Positions 8,656 to 18,043 are shown, counted from the first letter of the stretch. The stretch is 64,000 nucleotides of DNA from JAFDZO01 sp044226845 (GCA_044226845.1 JBGAGG010000007.1:124001-188000), one strand, 5' to 3'. Notes: generated by a model from the letters alone, not told the origin. A program made the numbers and translations.

Positions 8656-8711
8656 AGCCACAAAAAATTTAAAATTTAAAAATATTAATTTGCCCTCTTA
8701 GATGTCTCTTA

Positions 8712-10277
8712 TTAGAGCTGTCTCATCAAGGGGAAGAAAATTACGTCTCTAATAGTTTGTGAATTTGTCAAAAGCATCACAAGTCTATCTACTCCAAGCC
8801 CGACTCCCGTTGTAGGAGGCATACCAATTTCAATTGCACGAAGGAAATCTTCATCCATCGGATGAGTTTCTTCTTCGCCTCCGCGACCTCTTTCAACCTG
8901 CTGTTCCAGCAATGCTCTTTGAAGAACAGGGTCGTTTAATTCTGTATATGAATTTCCTAACTCCCATTTGTTAATGTATGGTTCAAATCTTTCAACAAAG
9001 ATTACAGCTTCCGGATCATTCTTCATTTGCTCTAGCTGTTCCATTGAGTACTCTCTAAGAGGTTTGCACAGGGGAGTAGTGTCAATCGGATGCTCAGTGA
9101 TGAACGTCGGCTGCACTAATCCTGATTCACAAGTCTCTTCAAATAAAGCAGAGATAAGTAATCCTTTGCTGTGAGAAATTTTTCTATCGAAATCGATATC
9201 GTTCTTAACCATGTAATCCATAATTTCCTGTTTAGTCATAGAAAGAACTTCAATGCCTTTTGCTTCTTTAATAGCGTCAACCATTTTAATTCTTTTCCAC
9301 GGAGCTTTGAAATCAATTTCTGTTTCGCCGTACATAACTTTTGTTGTGCCGTTAGCTGCAATACATGCTGCTTCAACAACCTGCTCAAATAAATTCATGC
9401 TGTCGAAATAATCTCCGTATGCCTGATACCATTCTACCTGTGTAAATTCAGGATTGTGAGTTCTGTCGATACCTTCATTTCTGAAATCACGGACAAATTC
9501 ATAAACACGGTTGAATCCTCCGACAATTAATCTTTTCAGATATAATTCATTGGAGATTCTTAAGTATAATTTCATATCCAGAGCATTGTGGTGAGTGATG
9601 AATGGTTTTGCATTAGCACCGCCGTAAACACTCTGCAGCGTAGGTGTTTCAACTTCAAAGAATGCTTTATCTTCTAAAGTTCTTTTTATGGATTGAATTA
9701 TTTTAGTTCTCTTAATAAAAACTTCTTTCACTCCGTCGTTAACAATTAAATCGATATAGCGTTGTCTGTATCTTAACTCAACATCTGCAAATGCATCGTA
9801 AACAACTTTTTCACCAGATTCCAGAACTTCTTCTTTAACAACAGGAAGGGGATATAAAGATTTTGTCAGTAATGTAAATGAATTACAATGAACAGAAACT
9901 TCACCTGTTTTTGTTCTAAACACATAACCGGCTGCGCCAATAATATCACCGATATCAAGAAGCTTTAATAAGTTATAGCTCTCTTCACCGACATCATCTT
10001 TGCGGATGTATAATTGAATTTTTCCCTGTTCATCCTTAATGTGCACAAAACAGGCTTTTCCCATTTTGCGAATAGCCATTATTCTGCCTGCAACAGAAAT
10101 GATAACTTCCTTCGCTTTTTCTTTCTGTTCGTCATCGGCAGGATCAACAAAATTATTGATAATATCTTTTGAGTAATGCGAGACATCAAATCTATGGGGA
10201 TAAGGGTTTATTCCCATGCTTTTTATGTGTTCAAGCTCTTCGTACCTTCTTTTTACCAGGTCGTTTTGTTCCGTCAA
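8712..10277 (-). CDS. lysS: lysyl-tRNA synthetase, class II
   Basis: 521 residues, normal length. An N-terminal OB-fold anticodon-binding domain lies at about 60-170. The class II core follows, with motif 2 (FRNEGIDRTHNPEFTQVEWYQAY) and motif 3 (GVGLGVDRLVMLLT) near the C-terminus. It charges tRNA-Lys in the cytoplasm. The start is a TTG at 10277 preceded by AAGGAG at a good distance, which decides the start. The neighbours are CBS (downstream) and RluB (upstream), both on the same strand. Confidence 0.96.
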   Translation of the reverse strand: MTEQNDLVKRRYEELEHIKSMGINPYPHRFDVSHYSKDIINNFVDPADDEQKEKAKEVIISVAGRIMAIRKMGKACFVHIKDEQGKIQLYIRKDDVGEESYNLLKLLDIGDIIGAAGYVFRTKTGEVSVHCNSFTLLTKSLYPLPVVKEEVLESGEKVVYDAFADVELRYRQRYIDLIVNDGVKEVFIKRTKIIQSIKRTLEDKAFFEVETPTLQSVYGGANAKPFITHHNALDMKLYLRISNELYLKRLIVGGFNRVYEFVRDFRNEGIDRTHNPEFTQVEWYQAYGDYFDSMNLFEQVVEAACIAANGTTKVMYGETEIDFKAPWKRIKMVDAIKEAKGIEVLSMTKQEIMDYMVKNDIDFDRKISHSKGLLISALFEETCESGLVQPTFITEHPIDTTPLCKPLREYSMEQLEQMKNDPEAVIFVERFEPYINKWELGNSYTELNDPVLQRALLEQQVERGRGGEEETHPMDEDFLRAIEIGMPPTTGVGLGVDRLVMLLTNSQTIRDVIFFPLMRQL

Positions 10278-10321
10278 GTTTTTTCTCCTTATAGTTATTT
10301 GTGAAAATTACTTACTGCTTA

Positions 10322-11785
10322 TTAGTATTTCTTTTTAAAGCCTGTTTTAAAATTCTTCGTTCCGCTGCTTACTTTACCGGAAAATTTCTTCTTGAAAGCC
10401 GGCTTTGAATCTCTGCTTTTGCTGTCCGCTGAAAATTTCTTCGGTCCTGTTTTAGAAAAGGACTTTGGTGCATCTTTAGAGAAAGTTCTTAGCCCATCTT
10501 TCGAGAACTTCTTTTTAAATCCCGACTTGGAATCTTTTCTCACAAAATCATCGTCTTTTACTGAGCTTTTTGGTCTGTCAGAGAAATCATCTTCATATCC
10601 TCTCTTTGGGCGCTTATCGGCACGTGTATCATTCGAGAATTTCTTTTTATAATCAATCTTATTCTCTCTACGAGTATCATCGGAGAATTTCTTTTTGAAT
10701 CCTCTTTTTGAATCTGTATCTTTGGAAAATCTGCTGGGTCTATCATCTGTAAATTTCTTTGTGAAATCTTTTTTAACATCTCTGTCTTTGCTATCACCTG
10801 TAAATTTTTTCTTAAAGTCTCTAACAGGTTTATTTTTTTTAAAATCTTTCGGTCCTCTGGTATAATTCTTCTTAATTCCTTTTGCTTCACTTTTCTCGGC
10901 TCTTTCTCTGGGAATTCTTTCTTCAGAAGTTGATTTCGGTGAAGGCTGCTTAGTCATTAAGCTGTCAACTTCTTCTTTAGTCATTTTGCGGAATTCACCT
11001 TCGCGCAAATTGCCGAGCTCCAATGCTCCATAACCTGAACGGTGCAGCTTATTCACAAAATATCCGAAGTGTTCAAACATTCTTCTTACCTGTCTGTTCT
11101 TTCCTTGTGAAATTGATACGACTACCTCTGTATAATCTCTTTCATTAGGAAAATTTATAACGGAAGGAAGCGTATAAACTCCTTCAAGCTTAATTCCTTT
11201 TTCGAGGAGCTGCCTGTGTTTCTGCTCAAGCGGTCTGGATAATTTTACATCATAAGTTTTCCAGACTTTGAACACAGGGTTCATTAACTTGTTCGCAAAG
11301 TCTCCGTCGTTAGTAAGAATAAGTAATCCTGTAGTATGAAAATCCAACCTTCCCACAGGGAAAACTTTTGTTTTCATGTTTACAATATCTATCACAGTCG
11401 GTCTTTTCTTTTCATCACTTACACTTGTAATTACATTAAGCGGCTTATTCATCATCAGATAAATTTTCTTATCTGTTACACGCACTCTCTCTCCGTCAAT
11501 AAAAACTTTGTCCGTTAAAGGATTTATTTTTGTGCCAAGGTCATAAACTTCCTTGCCGTTTACGCTTACACGTCCTTCGACAATAAATTCATCTATCTTG
11601 CGGCGGGAAAACATACCGTTTGCTGCGATGAACTTATTCAGTCTCTCCTTAGCAGGAGCCGGTTCGGTTAATTCGTCATTTGATTTGTAAGCTGTATAGT
11701 CAGTTGTCTCTTCGACTTGATTGTCAATTGCTTCTTCGGATGTATCTTTAACTATATCTTTAGATGTCTCTTTTTTCTTTGCCAT
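10322..11785 (-). CDS. rluB: RluB/RsuA-type pseudouridine synthase with long basic repetitive tail
   Basis: 487 residues. The S4 RNA-binding domain is at about 46-100 (ERLNKFIAANGMFSRRKIDEFI), followed by a catalytic domain with GRLDFHTTGLLILTNDGDF, where the Asp of RLD is the catalytic residue, and QGKNRQVRRMFEHFG. This family modifies 23S or 16S rRNA. Residues from about 285 to the end are an unusual low-complexity tail of some 200 residues built on a recurring KKxFS/KKKFS motif separated by D/R/S/K-rich spacers. Its start overlaps the scpB stop by one base (TAATG), the familiar scpA-scpB-rluB order. Confidence 0.92.
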   Translation of the reverse strand: MAKKKETSKDIVKDTSEEAIDNQVEETTDYTAYKSNDELTEPAPAKERLNKFIAANGMFSRRKIDEFIVEGRVSVNGKEVYDLGTKINPLTDKVFIDGERVRVTDKKIYLMMNKPLNVITSVSDEKKRPTVIDIVNMKTKVFPVGRLDFHTTGLLILTNDGDFANKLMNPVFKVWKTYDVKLSRPLEQKHRQLLEKGIKLEGVYTLPSVINFPNERDYTEVVVSISQGKNRQVRRMFEHFGYFVNKLHRSGYGALELGNLREGEFRKMTKEEVDSLMTKQPSPKSTSEERIPRERAEKSEAKGIKKNYTRGPKDFKKNKPVRDFKKKFTGDSKDRDVKKDFTKKFTDDRPSRFSKDTDSKRGFKKKFSDDTRRENKIDYKKKFSNDTRADKRPKRGYEDDFSDRPKSSVKDDDFVRKDSKSGFKKKFSKDGLRTFSKDAPKSFSKTGPKKFSADSKSRDSKPAFKKKFSGKVSSGTKNFKTGFKKKY

Positions 11786-12606
11786 TAATCGCTTTCTTTA
11801 TCTTCTTCTAAATTCTTGTCTATTTCTATTGTGCTTCTTATTTCTAACTCGTCAATATTTATCTCAGGAATTTCATCCGAAGTAATATCAGGCGCTTCAG
11901 GGTCAATCACTAACTCCTCACCGCTTTCAATAGCATTGCCGTCTTCATTGAATTTTATCTCCTCCTGAATCTCTTCGTCTTTCTGTGCATTAGGCGGTAT
12001 AAAATTCTGATTTACGGAATTAAACAAATCAATATCTGCTTCCGTTATACCTTCGATTTTTTCGTTCTGAAGGATTTCATTTATCTCTTTCAGCTTAGGC
12101 AAATCACCTGTAGAATTAAGTCCTAAAATTTTCAAAAACGTATCTGTTGTTCCGTAAAGTATTGGGCGACCGGGAGTCTCTGCTCTGCCTGTAATGCAAA
12201 TCAGATCTCTTTCCAGCAGGGAATTAACAATGTAATCTACATTTACTCCGCGGATGAATTCAATCTCGCTTCTGGTAATCGGCTGCTTGTACGCTATGAT
12301 TGCAAGCGTCTCAATCGATGACTGTGATAATTTTTTTCTCTGCTTTTCGTCGAAGAGTTTGCCGACATAAACTCCGTATTCTTTCCTCGTAGCGAACTGA
12401 TATCCGCCTGCGACTTTTATTATCTCGAAAGAATTTCCAGATGTATTATACTCTTCATTCAATGCATCAACTGACTGGTCAATTTTGTTGACGTCAGTTT
12501 TAATGCTGAACGAAGATAAAATCTCGCGAATCTGCTTTGCTGAAATCTGCTCTTCAGAAGCAAAGATGAGTGACTCGATAATATTTTTTATATCGTTATT
12601 TACCAA
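11785..12606 (-). CDS. scpB: segregation and condensation protein B
   Basis: 273 residues. The N-terminal IIESLIFASEEQISAKQIREIL and central LSQSSIETLAIIAYKQPITRSEIEFIRGV are the ScpB winged-helix signatures. ScpB binds ScpA and SMC in the chromosome-condensation complex. The C-terminal 90 or so residues are an acidic, probably disordered extension beyond the usual 180-200-residue core. The start is a TTG at 12606. scpA ends 27 bases upstream and rluB overlaps downstream, so the three are one operon. Confidence 0.94.
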   Translation of the reverse strand: MVNNDIKNIIESLIFASEEQISAKQIREILSSFSIKTDVNKIDQSVDALNEEYNTSGNSFEIIKVAGGYQFATRKEYGVYVGKLFDEKQRKKLSQSSIETLAIIAYKQPITRSEIEFIRGVNVDYIVNSLLERDLICITGRAETPGRPILYGTTDTFLKILGLNSTGDLPKLKEINEILQNEKIEGITEADIDLFNSVNQNFIPPNAQKDEEIQEEIKFNEDGNAIESGEELVIDPEAPDITSDEIPEINIDELEIRSTIEIDKNLEEDKESD

Positions 12607-12633
12607 TTGAGATGGAAAATTATTTGTAATTAT

Positions 12634-13455
12634 TTATAACTGATCGAGTGGAATTAATCTCTTCTTCAGCGTAAAGCTTGAAAGATTTTGGGGGTTAACC
12701 GTTATTTCTATTATTCCGTCTAAACCTAGCTGCAATAAAGCTAAAAATGTAAAAATTAATTTTAATCTGTCGTTAAGCGCTGTGATAATTTCCATGAAAT
12801 CAACTTCGCCTTTTTCATTTAATAAATTCATCACGTATTCCTGCTGGCCTTCCTGTGATACATCAAGTACTTGTATAGGGTGAATAGTGCGTTCCTTATT
12901 CAATCCGCTTAGCACAATTTTATATGCTTTGATCAGATTAAAGATATTAATATTCTTAAGGGAAGGGTCATTCATTACGTCGATATCCGTTTCAGTAATT
13001 TTTACATCGCTGTCAAAATAATTGCGAGAGAATTTTTTGCGCGCTTCCATTTCAAGAAGAGCGAGCTCTTCAGTTGCATCTTTAAATCTTTTATATTCAA
13101 GCAGTTTTCTTATCAATGTAAGTCTCGGATCTTCTTCATCAACTAATTCACCGTCTTCATTAAGAACAGGAATCAACATCTTTGCTTTTATCTTCATCAG
13201 CTCCGAAGCCATAAGCAGGAATTCGCCCGCAAACTCAATATCAAGAGACTGCATATAATTTACATAACCCAGAAAATCTTTTGTGATTTTTGAAATAGGG
13301 ATGTTGTAAATATCAAGTTCGTCAGCTTTTATAAAATGAAGAAGAATATCAAGCGGGCCCTCGAACTCGGGCAGCTTTGCCCAGTATTCGTGAGTTTTAA
13401 TGTTGTAATCCGGCTCCTGCGGAGCTTCAGTATTTATTTTTGTTTCAACTTCCAT
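12634..13455 (-). CDS. scpA: segregation and condensation protein A
   Basis: 273 residues. KLPEFEGPLDILLHFIKADELDIYNIPISKIT is the kleisin N-terminal signature of ScpA, and the C-terminal winged helix includes TFLALLQLGLDGIIEI. ScpA bridges the SMC heads and recruits ScpB. It is the first gene of the scpA-scpB-rluB operon. The upstream intergenic DNA (13456-13816) contains the dispersed repeat described separately, so its promoter lies in or next to that repeat. Confidence 0.95.
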   Translation of the reverse strand: MEVETKINTEAPQEPDYNIKTHEYWAKLPEFEGPLDILLHFIKADELDIYNIPISKITKDFLGYVNYMQSLDIEFAGEFLLMASELMKIKAKMLIPVLNEDGELVDEEDPRLTLIRKLLEYKRFKDATEELALLEMEARKKFSRNYFDSDVKITETDIDVMNDPSLKNINIFNLIKAYKIVLSGLNKERTIHPIQVLDVSQEGQQEYVMNLLNEKGEVDFMEIITALNDRLKLIFTFLALLQLGLDGIIEITVNPQNLSSFTLKKRLIPLDQL

Positions 13456-13510
13456 TTAAGCGTTAAATATACAAATAAGTGCGCTCATATTAAATGTAGT
13501 TTCTCGTCTG

Positions 13511-13725
13511 AAATATTTTTCCCTATTAGTAGTAATAGAGTGATATTTGTTGATTTGGAGCAAAATTTTTACCAAATTGTGTAGGAGTAATTTTAAGCGG
13601 AATTATATGAGTTATTTTGCAGAAACCCGTCAAAAATTCGTCATTCGTGATGAAAAATTTTATCCGTATTTTTTTTAAATTGCAATTCAGAGAATGTTAC
13701 AATAATGTGACAATAATGTAACACT
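13511..13725 (+). repeat. dispersed intergenic mosaic element, locus 1
   Basis: The 361-base gap between scpA and the CPBP protease gene has no gene. It holds three blocks that recur in the same order on the opposite strand at 45144-45680: block A (AAATATTTTTCCCTATTAGT and following bases, 13511-13540, an imperfect inverted repeat), block B (CCGTCAAAAATTCGTC, 13627-13642) and block C (AATTCAGAGAATGTTACAAT and following bases, 13684-13725, with internal TGTTACAATAATGT repeats). The alignment was made by eye. Confidence 0.6.
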
Positions 13726-13816
13726 GAGATAAATCTGAAATACGAAACTTGAAACTGAAATCGTTGTTACTTTTTTAATAAATCTATTTTGATAATATTG
13801 TATTTTACTTATACCT

Positions 13817-14758
13817 TTGGAAGAAAATAATAATCAGATACATTCCGCACCGTTTAAAAATGCGAATCCCATTATTTATGTTTTTCTGGGACTAGTTGTA
13901 GTATTTTTTTTATATCAGATAATAGGCGGACTAATTCAATACGCAGCAGTGGGAGAGGATTTTTCCTCTACCACCGGCAAGCTTATTCTCACGCGTGTAA
14001 TAATTACATTTGCGCAGTTTATGTTCATACTTTTCCCGGCAATTATGCTCGCTTATTTGCAGGGTGATAAAGTAAAAGAAACATTCAGATTAAAATCACC
14101 AAAGGTTACTGTCTTTTTCCTGAGCGTTATCGGAATTTTTGTCGTGCAGCCATTCCTTCAATTATTTATGTACTATCAGAATAAGATTATATTCTCTTTA
14201 CCGTTCGGTCAGGATGCATTGAAAGCTTTGAAAGATTTATTCGATATGCTTGAGGCTTCGACGTTAAAATTAGTAACAGCTTATTCAACTGCTGAGTTTA
14301 TTGCAATAGTCATTGTTATTGCCGTTACTCCTGCAATTTGTGAAGAATTTTTATTCAGAGGATTTGTACTATCTAATTTTGAAAAGGTCACTAAGCGAAC
14401 AGCTGCAATATTTTTCTCAGGTCTGTTGTTTGCGCTCTTTCATTTTCATCCGTTCAATTTAATTCCATTGGCAGTACTAGGCATATATTTATCGTTCACA
14501 GTCTATCATAGTGGAAGTATTTTTACTGCTATAGTCTGCCATTTTATAAATAATTTTATTTCAGCTCTTGCAGTATTTATTTATGGAAAAGACGAATTTA
14601 TTTCGAAAGAAATTCCGCCTGATGAAATAATGCAGGTAGTTGTTTTAGGAATCGCATCGCTTTTTGTTTTTGTCGGATTAATATTCCTGATAAAAAAGTT
14701 TTCAGTATCAAATAAAAATTCAGAAATTATTAATACTACAAATCCAATAATTGAGTAA
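13817..14758 (+). CDS. CPBP-family intramembrane metalloprotease
   Basis: 313 residues, mostly membrane segments. The CPBP (CAAX protease/bacteriocin processing) motifs are present: CEEFLFRGF (motif 1, EExxxR) at about 180, FALFHFHPFN (motif 2, FxxxH), and CHFINNF (motif 3, HxxxN) at about 240. Bacterial members cleave within or near membranes, but their substrates are mostly unknown. The gene starts at a TTG (13817) and overlaps the cdsA start by 8 bases, suggesting translational coupling. Confidence 0.87.
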   Translation: MEENNNQIHSAPFKNANPIIYVFLGLVVVFFLYQIIGGLIQYAAVGEDFSSTTGKLILTRVIITFAQFMFILFPAIMLAYLQGDKVKETFRLKSPKVTVFFLSVIGIFVVQPFLQLFMYYQNKIIFSLPFGQDALKALKDLFDMLEASTLKLVTAYSTAEFIAIVIVIAVTPAICEEFLFRGFVLSNFEKVTKRTAAIFFSGLLFALFHFHPFNLIPLAVLGIYLSFTVYHSGSIFTAIVCHFINNFISALAVFIYGKDEFISKEIPPDEIMQVVVLGIASLFVFVGLIFLIKKFSVSNKNSEIINTTNPIIE

Positions 14759-15542
14759 TACAGCAACCAGAATATTAGTCGGTGCGATAGGAATTCCATT
14801 ATTCCTGTTTATAATTTTTAAAGGGGGAATATACTTTCTTATTTTATCCCTCCTACTTTCTTGTATTGCCTTATGGGAATTTTATTCAATGTTCAAATCA
14901 ACTGAAATTCAGCCATTGAAAATTTTGCCGGGAATAATTACGATAGCTTTATTTGTTATGAGTTATTTAGGGCATAAAGCTGAAGGGTTAATATTGCTTG
15001 TAAGTATAATTTTGATTTGTTCAATAGAAGTATTTAGAACAAAACATAATCCTATCAATTCCGTTGTCTCTGTATTCGGATTATTTTATGCCTCAGTTCC
15101 TTTTCTATTACTGACTAAAATAATTTATTACGAGCAGTTTAATTATATTATTTATATTTTTATATTGATATGGACTTGTGATTCTATGGCATTTTTCGGA
15201 GGGAAATTTTTAGGAAAGCATAAGCTTTCAGCAATCAGTCCGAAGAAAACATGGGAGGGTTCAGTAACAGGATTAGTGTTTACACTTATCGCTTCTTATT
15301 TGTTCTATTATTTCAGCGATGGAAAGCTTACTTTAGTTGATGCAATTGTGCTGGGACTTTTAATCGGAGTATTTTCTCAGATAGGGGATTTATTTGAATC
15401 TTTATTCAAAAGAAAATTGAATGTAAAAGATTCCTCGCACATAATTCCGGGACATGGAGGAGTGCTGGACAGGTTTGACAGCCTTATTTTTGTAACTCCA
15501 TTGGTATTTATTTACTTGACTTATTTTAAAAATATTATATAG
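14751..15542 (+). CDS. cdsA: phosphatidate cytidylyltransferase
   Basis: 263 residues, polytopic. The C-terminal signature (SHIIPGHGGVLDRFDSL, about 226-243) is the CDP-diglyceride synthase motif, and WEGSVTGL with CDSMAFFGGKFLGKHKL are also typical. It makes CDP-diacylglycerol from CTP and phosphatidate in the inner membrane, the branch point for phospholipids. The TTG start overlaps the upstream protease gene by 8 bases. The following gene is 85 bases away. Confidence 0.94.
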   Translation: MSNTATRILVGAIGIPLFLFIIFKGGIYFLILSLLLSCIALWEFYSMFKSTEIQPLKILPGIITIALFVMSYLGHKAEGLILLVSIILICSIEVFRTKHNPINSVVSVFGLFYASVPFLLLTKIIYYEQFNYIIYIFILIWTCDSMAFFGGKFLGKHKLSAISPKKTWEGSVTGLVFTLIASYLFYYFSDGKLTLVDAIVLGLLIGVFSQIGDLFESLFKRKLNVKDSSHIIPGHGGVLDRFDSLIFVTPLVFIYLTYFKNII

Positions 15543-15627
15543 TAAAAATACTAATTAATAAAAACTTGACTTGAAAAAAAATATATAAACTCATTAATTG
15601 TGTAATACAAGATAATATAATTATAAA

Positions 15628-16125
15628 ATGTCAGAACGAAAACCAAAAGAAAAAAATAACGGTAAAAAGGAAAAAGATTCTCTCAAAGAAGAATTAGGAT
15701 TTACCGAAGATTCTATAATGGATGAAGATGAAGTCATTGAGGATGATTTTATTGAATCGGTTGATGATGAGGATAATCCTGAGTTCATAAATGAAGTCAA
15801 GAAGTTTGAGGATGAACATAAGAACGCGAAAGTTGTAAGCGTTTTTCAAAAAATAGGTTCGCCTAAATACAAGAAAGTTACCGATATTAAAAAAGATAAT
15901 CTTGCCGATGAATATAAAAAACTGATGCTGGTTTTAGATGAGCATAACATTATAGTACACTTTCATAATGATTATCCTGTCAGTGAAAAATACAGATTTA
16001 TCACTGAAGAGATTTTTAAAGAAGCTATAGAAGAAGATAAAAAGAATAAAAATGCTCACATAAGTTTTATCTATGAAGATTTTCATCCGGAGATGGATGA
16101 TGATGATGATGACGACGACTATTAA
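15628..16125 (+). CDS. acidic cytoplasmic protein of unknown function
   Basis: 165 residues. Three parts are visible: a Lys/Glu-rich head (1-35), a strongly acidic stretch (35-75), and a compact alpha/beta domain (about 80-155: SVFQKIGSPKYKKVTDI, then EHNIIVHFHNDYPVSEKYRFITEEIF). The protein ends in a run of eight aspartates before a Tyr. The domain resembles a small family I have seen beside SEC-C-type proteins, with a helix pair and a YRFITEEI motif, but I cannot name it and assign no function. No signal peptide is present. Confidence 0.75.
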   Translation: MSERKPKEKNNGKKEKDSLKEELGFTEDSIMDEDEVIEDDFIESVDDEDNPEFINEVKKFEDEHKNAKVVSVFQKIGSPKYKKVTDIKKDNLADEYKKLMLVLDEHNIIVHFHNDYPVSEKYRFITEEIFKEAIEEDKKNKNAHISFIYEDFHPEMDDDDDDDDY

Positions 16126-16160
16126 CTAATTTCTTACAAGTAAAATTAATCCCGATAAAC

Positions 16161-16712
16161 TTGCTTCTTCAAAGCGCAAAAGAGAATTTAAACACTCCAG
16201 TTATAAATTTTAATCTAAAAGGAACAGATGAACATTTCTATTCACTTGAAGATTTTAAAGACAAGGAAATTTTAATAATAATTTTTATGTGCAATCATTG
16301 CCCGTATGTACTTGCAGTGATTGAGAGGTTTGTTAAATTCCAGGAGAAGTACAAAGATAAAGGTGTTCAGTTAGTAGGCATCAATCCAAATGATGTATCA
16401 ACTTATCCTCGGGATTCATTCGAAAATATGATTAAGTTTTATGAAGAACACAAAATGAACTTTCCTTATCTTGTAGATGAAACACAGGAAACTGCAATGG
16501 CTTATGGAGCTGTTTGTACTCCTGATATTTATTTATATGATACCAATAGAGAATTGAAATACCGCGGAAGATTAGATAATAACTGGAAAGATGAAAACAG
16601 TGTAACACAAAAAGATTTAGAAATTGTAACCGGAATGCTATTGAACGGCGAAAATATTTCAAAGCTTGAGCAGATTCCTTCCATGGGATGCTCTATAAAA
16701 TGGAAGAATTAA
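16161..16712 (+). CDS. thioredoxin-like (AhpC/TSA-redoxin) protein
   Basis: 183 residues. FMCNHCPYVLAVIERF (about 43-58) holds the C-x-x-C redox site of the thioredoxin-like redoxin family. LVGINPNDVSTYPRDSFENM and AYGAVCTPDIYLYD (with the cis-Pro) are typical of this subgroup, which is widespread in Bacteroidota as a cytoplasmic thioredoxin family protein. It has no signal peptide. The substrate is unknown. The TTG start at 16161 fits the N-terminal beta strand. phosphoglycerate mutase follows after 26 bases. Confidence 0.85.
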   Translation: MLLQSAKENLNTPVINFNLKGTDEHFYSLEDFKDKEILIIIFMCNHCPYVLAVIERFVKFQEKYKDKGVQLVGINPNDVSTYPRDSFENMIKFYEEHKMNFPYLVDETQETAMAYGAVCTPDIYLYDTNRELKYRGRLDNNWKDENSVTQKDLEIVTGMLLNGENISKLEQIPSMGCSIKWKN

Positions 16713-16738
16713 TTACCCCAATATTATAATATAATGAT

Positions 16739-17344
16739 ATGCCAAATTTAGTTCTTGTCCGCCACGGACAATCGTTATGGAATCTTGAAAATAAATTCAC
16801 AGGCTGGATTGATGTGGACCTCTCACCAAAGGGTGAAGAAGAGGCAAAAGATGCAGGAATTAAGTTAGCAAATTTTGAATTTGATATTGCCTTTACTTCT
16901 GCATTAATAAGAGCACAAAGAACTCTTTCTATCATACTTGAAAATAATAAAAAATTAGTAACACCTGTTGTAAAAGATAAAGCACTAAATGAAAGGATGT
17001 ATGGTGATTTGCAGGGAATGAATAAAGATGAATGCCGTACAAAATTCGGCGAAGATCAGGTGAAGATTTGGCGTAGAAGCTATGACATCTGCCCCCCGAA
17101 CGGAGAAGCTCTGAAGCAGACCGCAGAGAGAGTATTGCCGTATTACCATGAAAAAATTGAACCGCTGCTTAAAGAAGGTAAAGATGTTTTAATTGTTGCT
17201 CATGGCAACAGTCTGAGAGCGTTGATAATGTATCTTGAAAAAATGACTCCTGATCAAATCCTTGAATATGAAATTCCTACAGGTACTCCGAGACTATATA
17301 CTTTAGATGCAAATCTTAATGTTTTGGAAGTAGTATATCTGTAA
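16739..17344 (+). CDS. gpmA: 2,3-bisphosphoglycerate-dependent phosphoglycerate mutase
   Basis: 201 residues. LVRHGQSLWNLENKFTGW holds the phosphohistidine (RHG), LNERMYGDLQGMNK holds the Glu/Arg acid-base site, and VAHGNSLRALIMYLE holds the second catalytic His. It interconverts 3- and 2-phosphoglycerate in glycolysis. At 201 residues it belongs to the short form of the family; E. coli GpmA has about 250. A HAD hydrolase gene follows after 50 bases. Confidence 0.92.
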   Translation: MPNLVLVRHGQSLWNLENKFTGWIDVDLSPKGEEEAKDAGIKLANFEFDIAFTSALIRAQRTLSIILENNKKLVTPVVKDKALNERMYGDLQGMNKDECRTKFGEDQVKIWRRSYDICPPNGEALKQTAERVLPYYHEKIEPLLKEGKDVLIVAHGNSLRALIMYLEKMTPDQILEYEIPTGTPRLYTLDANLNVLEVVYL

Positions 17345-17394
17345 TAAAAGGAAATATTCCGGCTGAATTCTTCAGCAAAATCTAATACTACTCT

Positions 17395-18018
17395 TTGGAA
17401 AACCCAAAGATAAAAAATATTATTTTCGATCTCGGAAATACTTTGATATTTTTCGACCATGGATATTTCTATGATGGTTTGGCAAATATTGAAAAGGGAT
17501 TGAATGCCAATAAACTTAAAAAATTTATTGCTGAAAAAAAGCTTGATGTTAAACTAGGCAAAGGCAGAATATCCGGTAAGGATTTTTTTAAAGCAGTAAA
17601 GAAAAAGTTCAATATTAAAACGGGATACGCAGATTTTATTTATTTGTACAGCGATGTCTTCTGGGAAAATAAACCTATGATAAAGCTGCTGGAAAATTTG
17701 ATTGAAGAAAGAAAATATAAAATTTTTCTTTTATCAAACACTGATCCTTGTCACTTCAGTTTTATTATTAAAAATTTTCCATCTGTAAATCTTATAAAGA
17801 CAAAAGTACTTTCTTATAGAGTAAATGCTATGAAGCCTGAGAAAAAAATATTTATGGATATGGCAAGGAGATATAAAATTATTCCTGAGCAGACAGTTTT
17901 CATAGATGACATTAAACCATATATCTCAGCTGCTTCTAAACTGAAGTTTAATACTATTCATTATACAACACATAAAAGCTTTTTAAGACAGTTTAATAAG
18001 ATGGTAAATAAATTATGA
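17395..18018 (+). CDS. HAD-superfamily hydrolase
   Basis: 207 residues. The motifs are IIFDLGNTLIFFD (motif I, where DxGNT replaces the common DxDGT), LLSNTDPCHF (motif II), the Lys in AMKPEKKIF (motif III), and VFIDDIKPYISAA (motif IV). The DLGNT form is frequent in sugar-phosphate and alpha-D-glucose-1-phosphate phosphatases (YihX-like). The substrate is not determinable. TTG start at 17395. It is the last plus-strand gene before the convergent minus block. Confidence 0.85.
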   Translation: MENPKIKNIIFDLGNTLIFFDHGYFYDGLANIEKGLNANKLKKFIAEKKLDVKLGKGRISGKDFFKAVKKKFNIKTGYADFIYLYSDVFWENKPMIKLLENLIEERKYKIFLLSNTDPCHFSFIIKNFPSVNLIKTKVLSYRVNAMKPEKKIFMDMARRYKIIPEQTVFIDDIKPYISAASKLKFNTIHYTTHKSFLRQFNKMVNKL

Positions 18019-18043
18019 GCGAATGTTTAGAGGTGTATGATGC

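Noticed and set aside
10558..10890. Antisense open frames across the RluB tail
   Set aside because: They are shadows of the repetitive Lys/Phe codons; the frame on the coding strand is clearly the real one.
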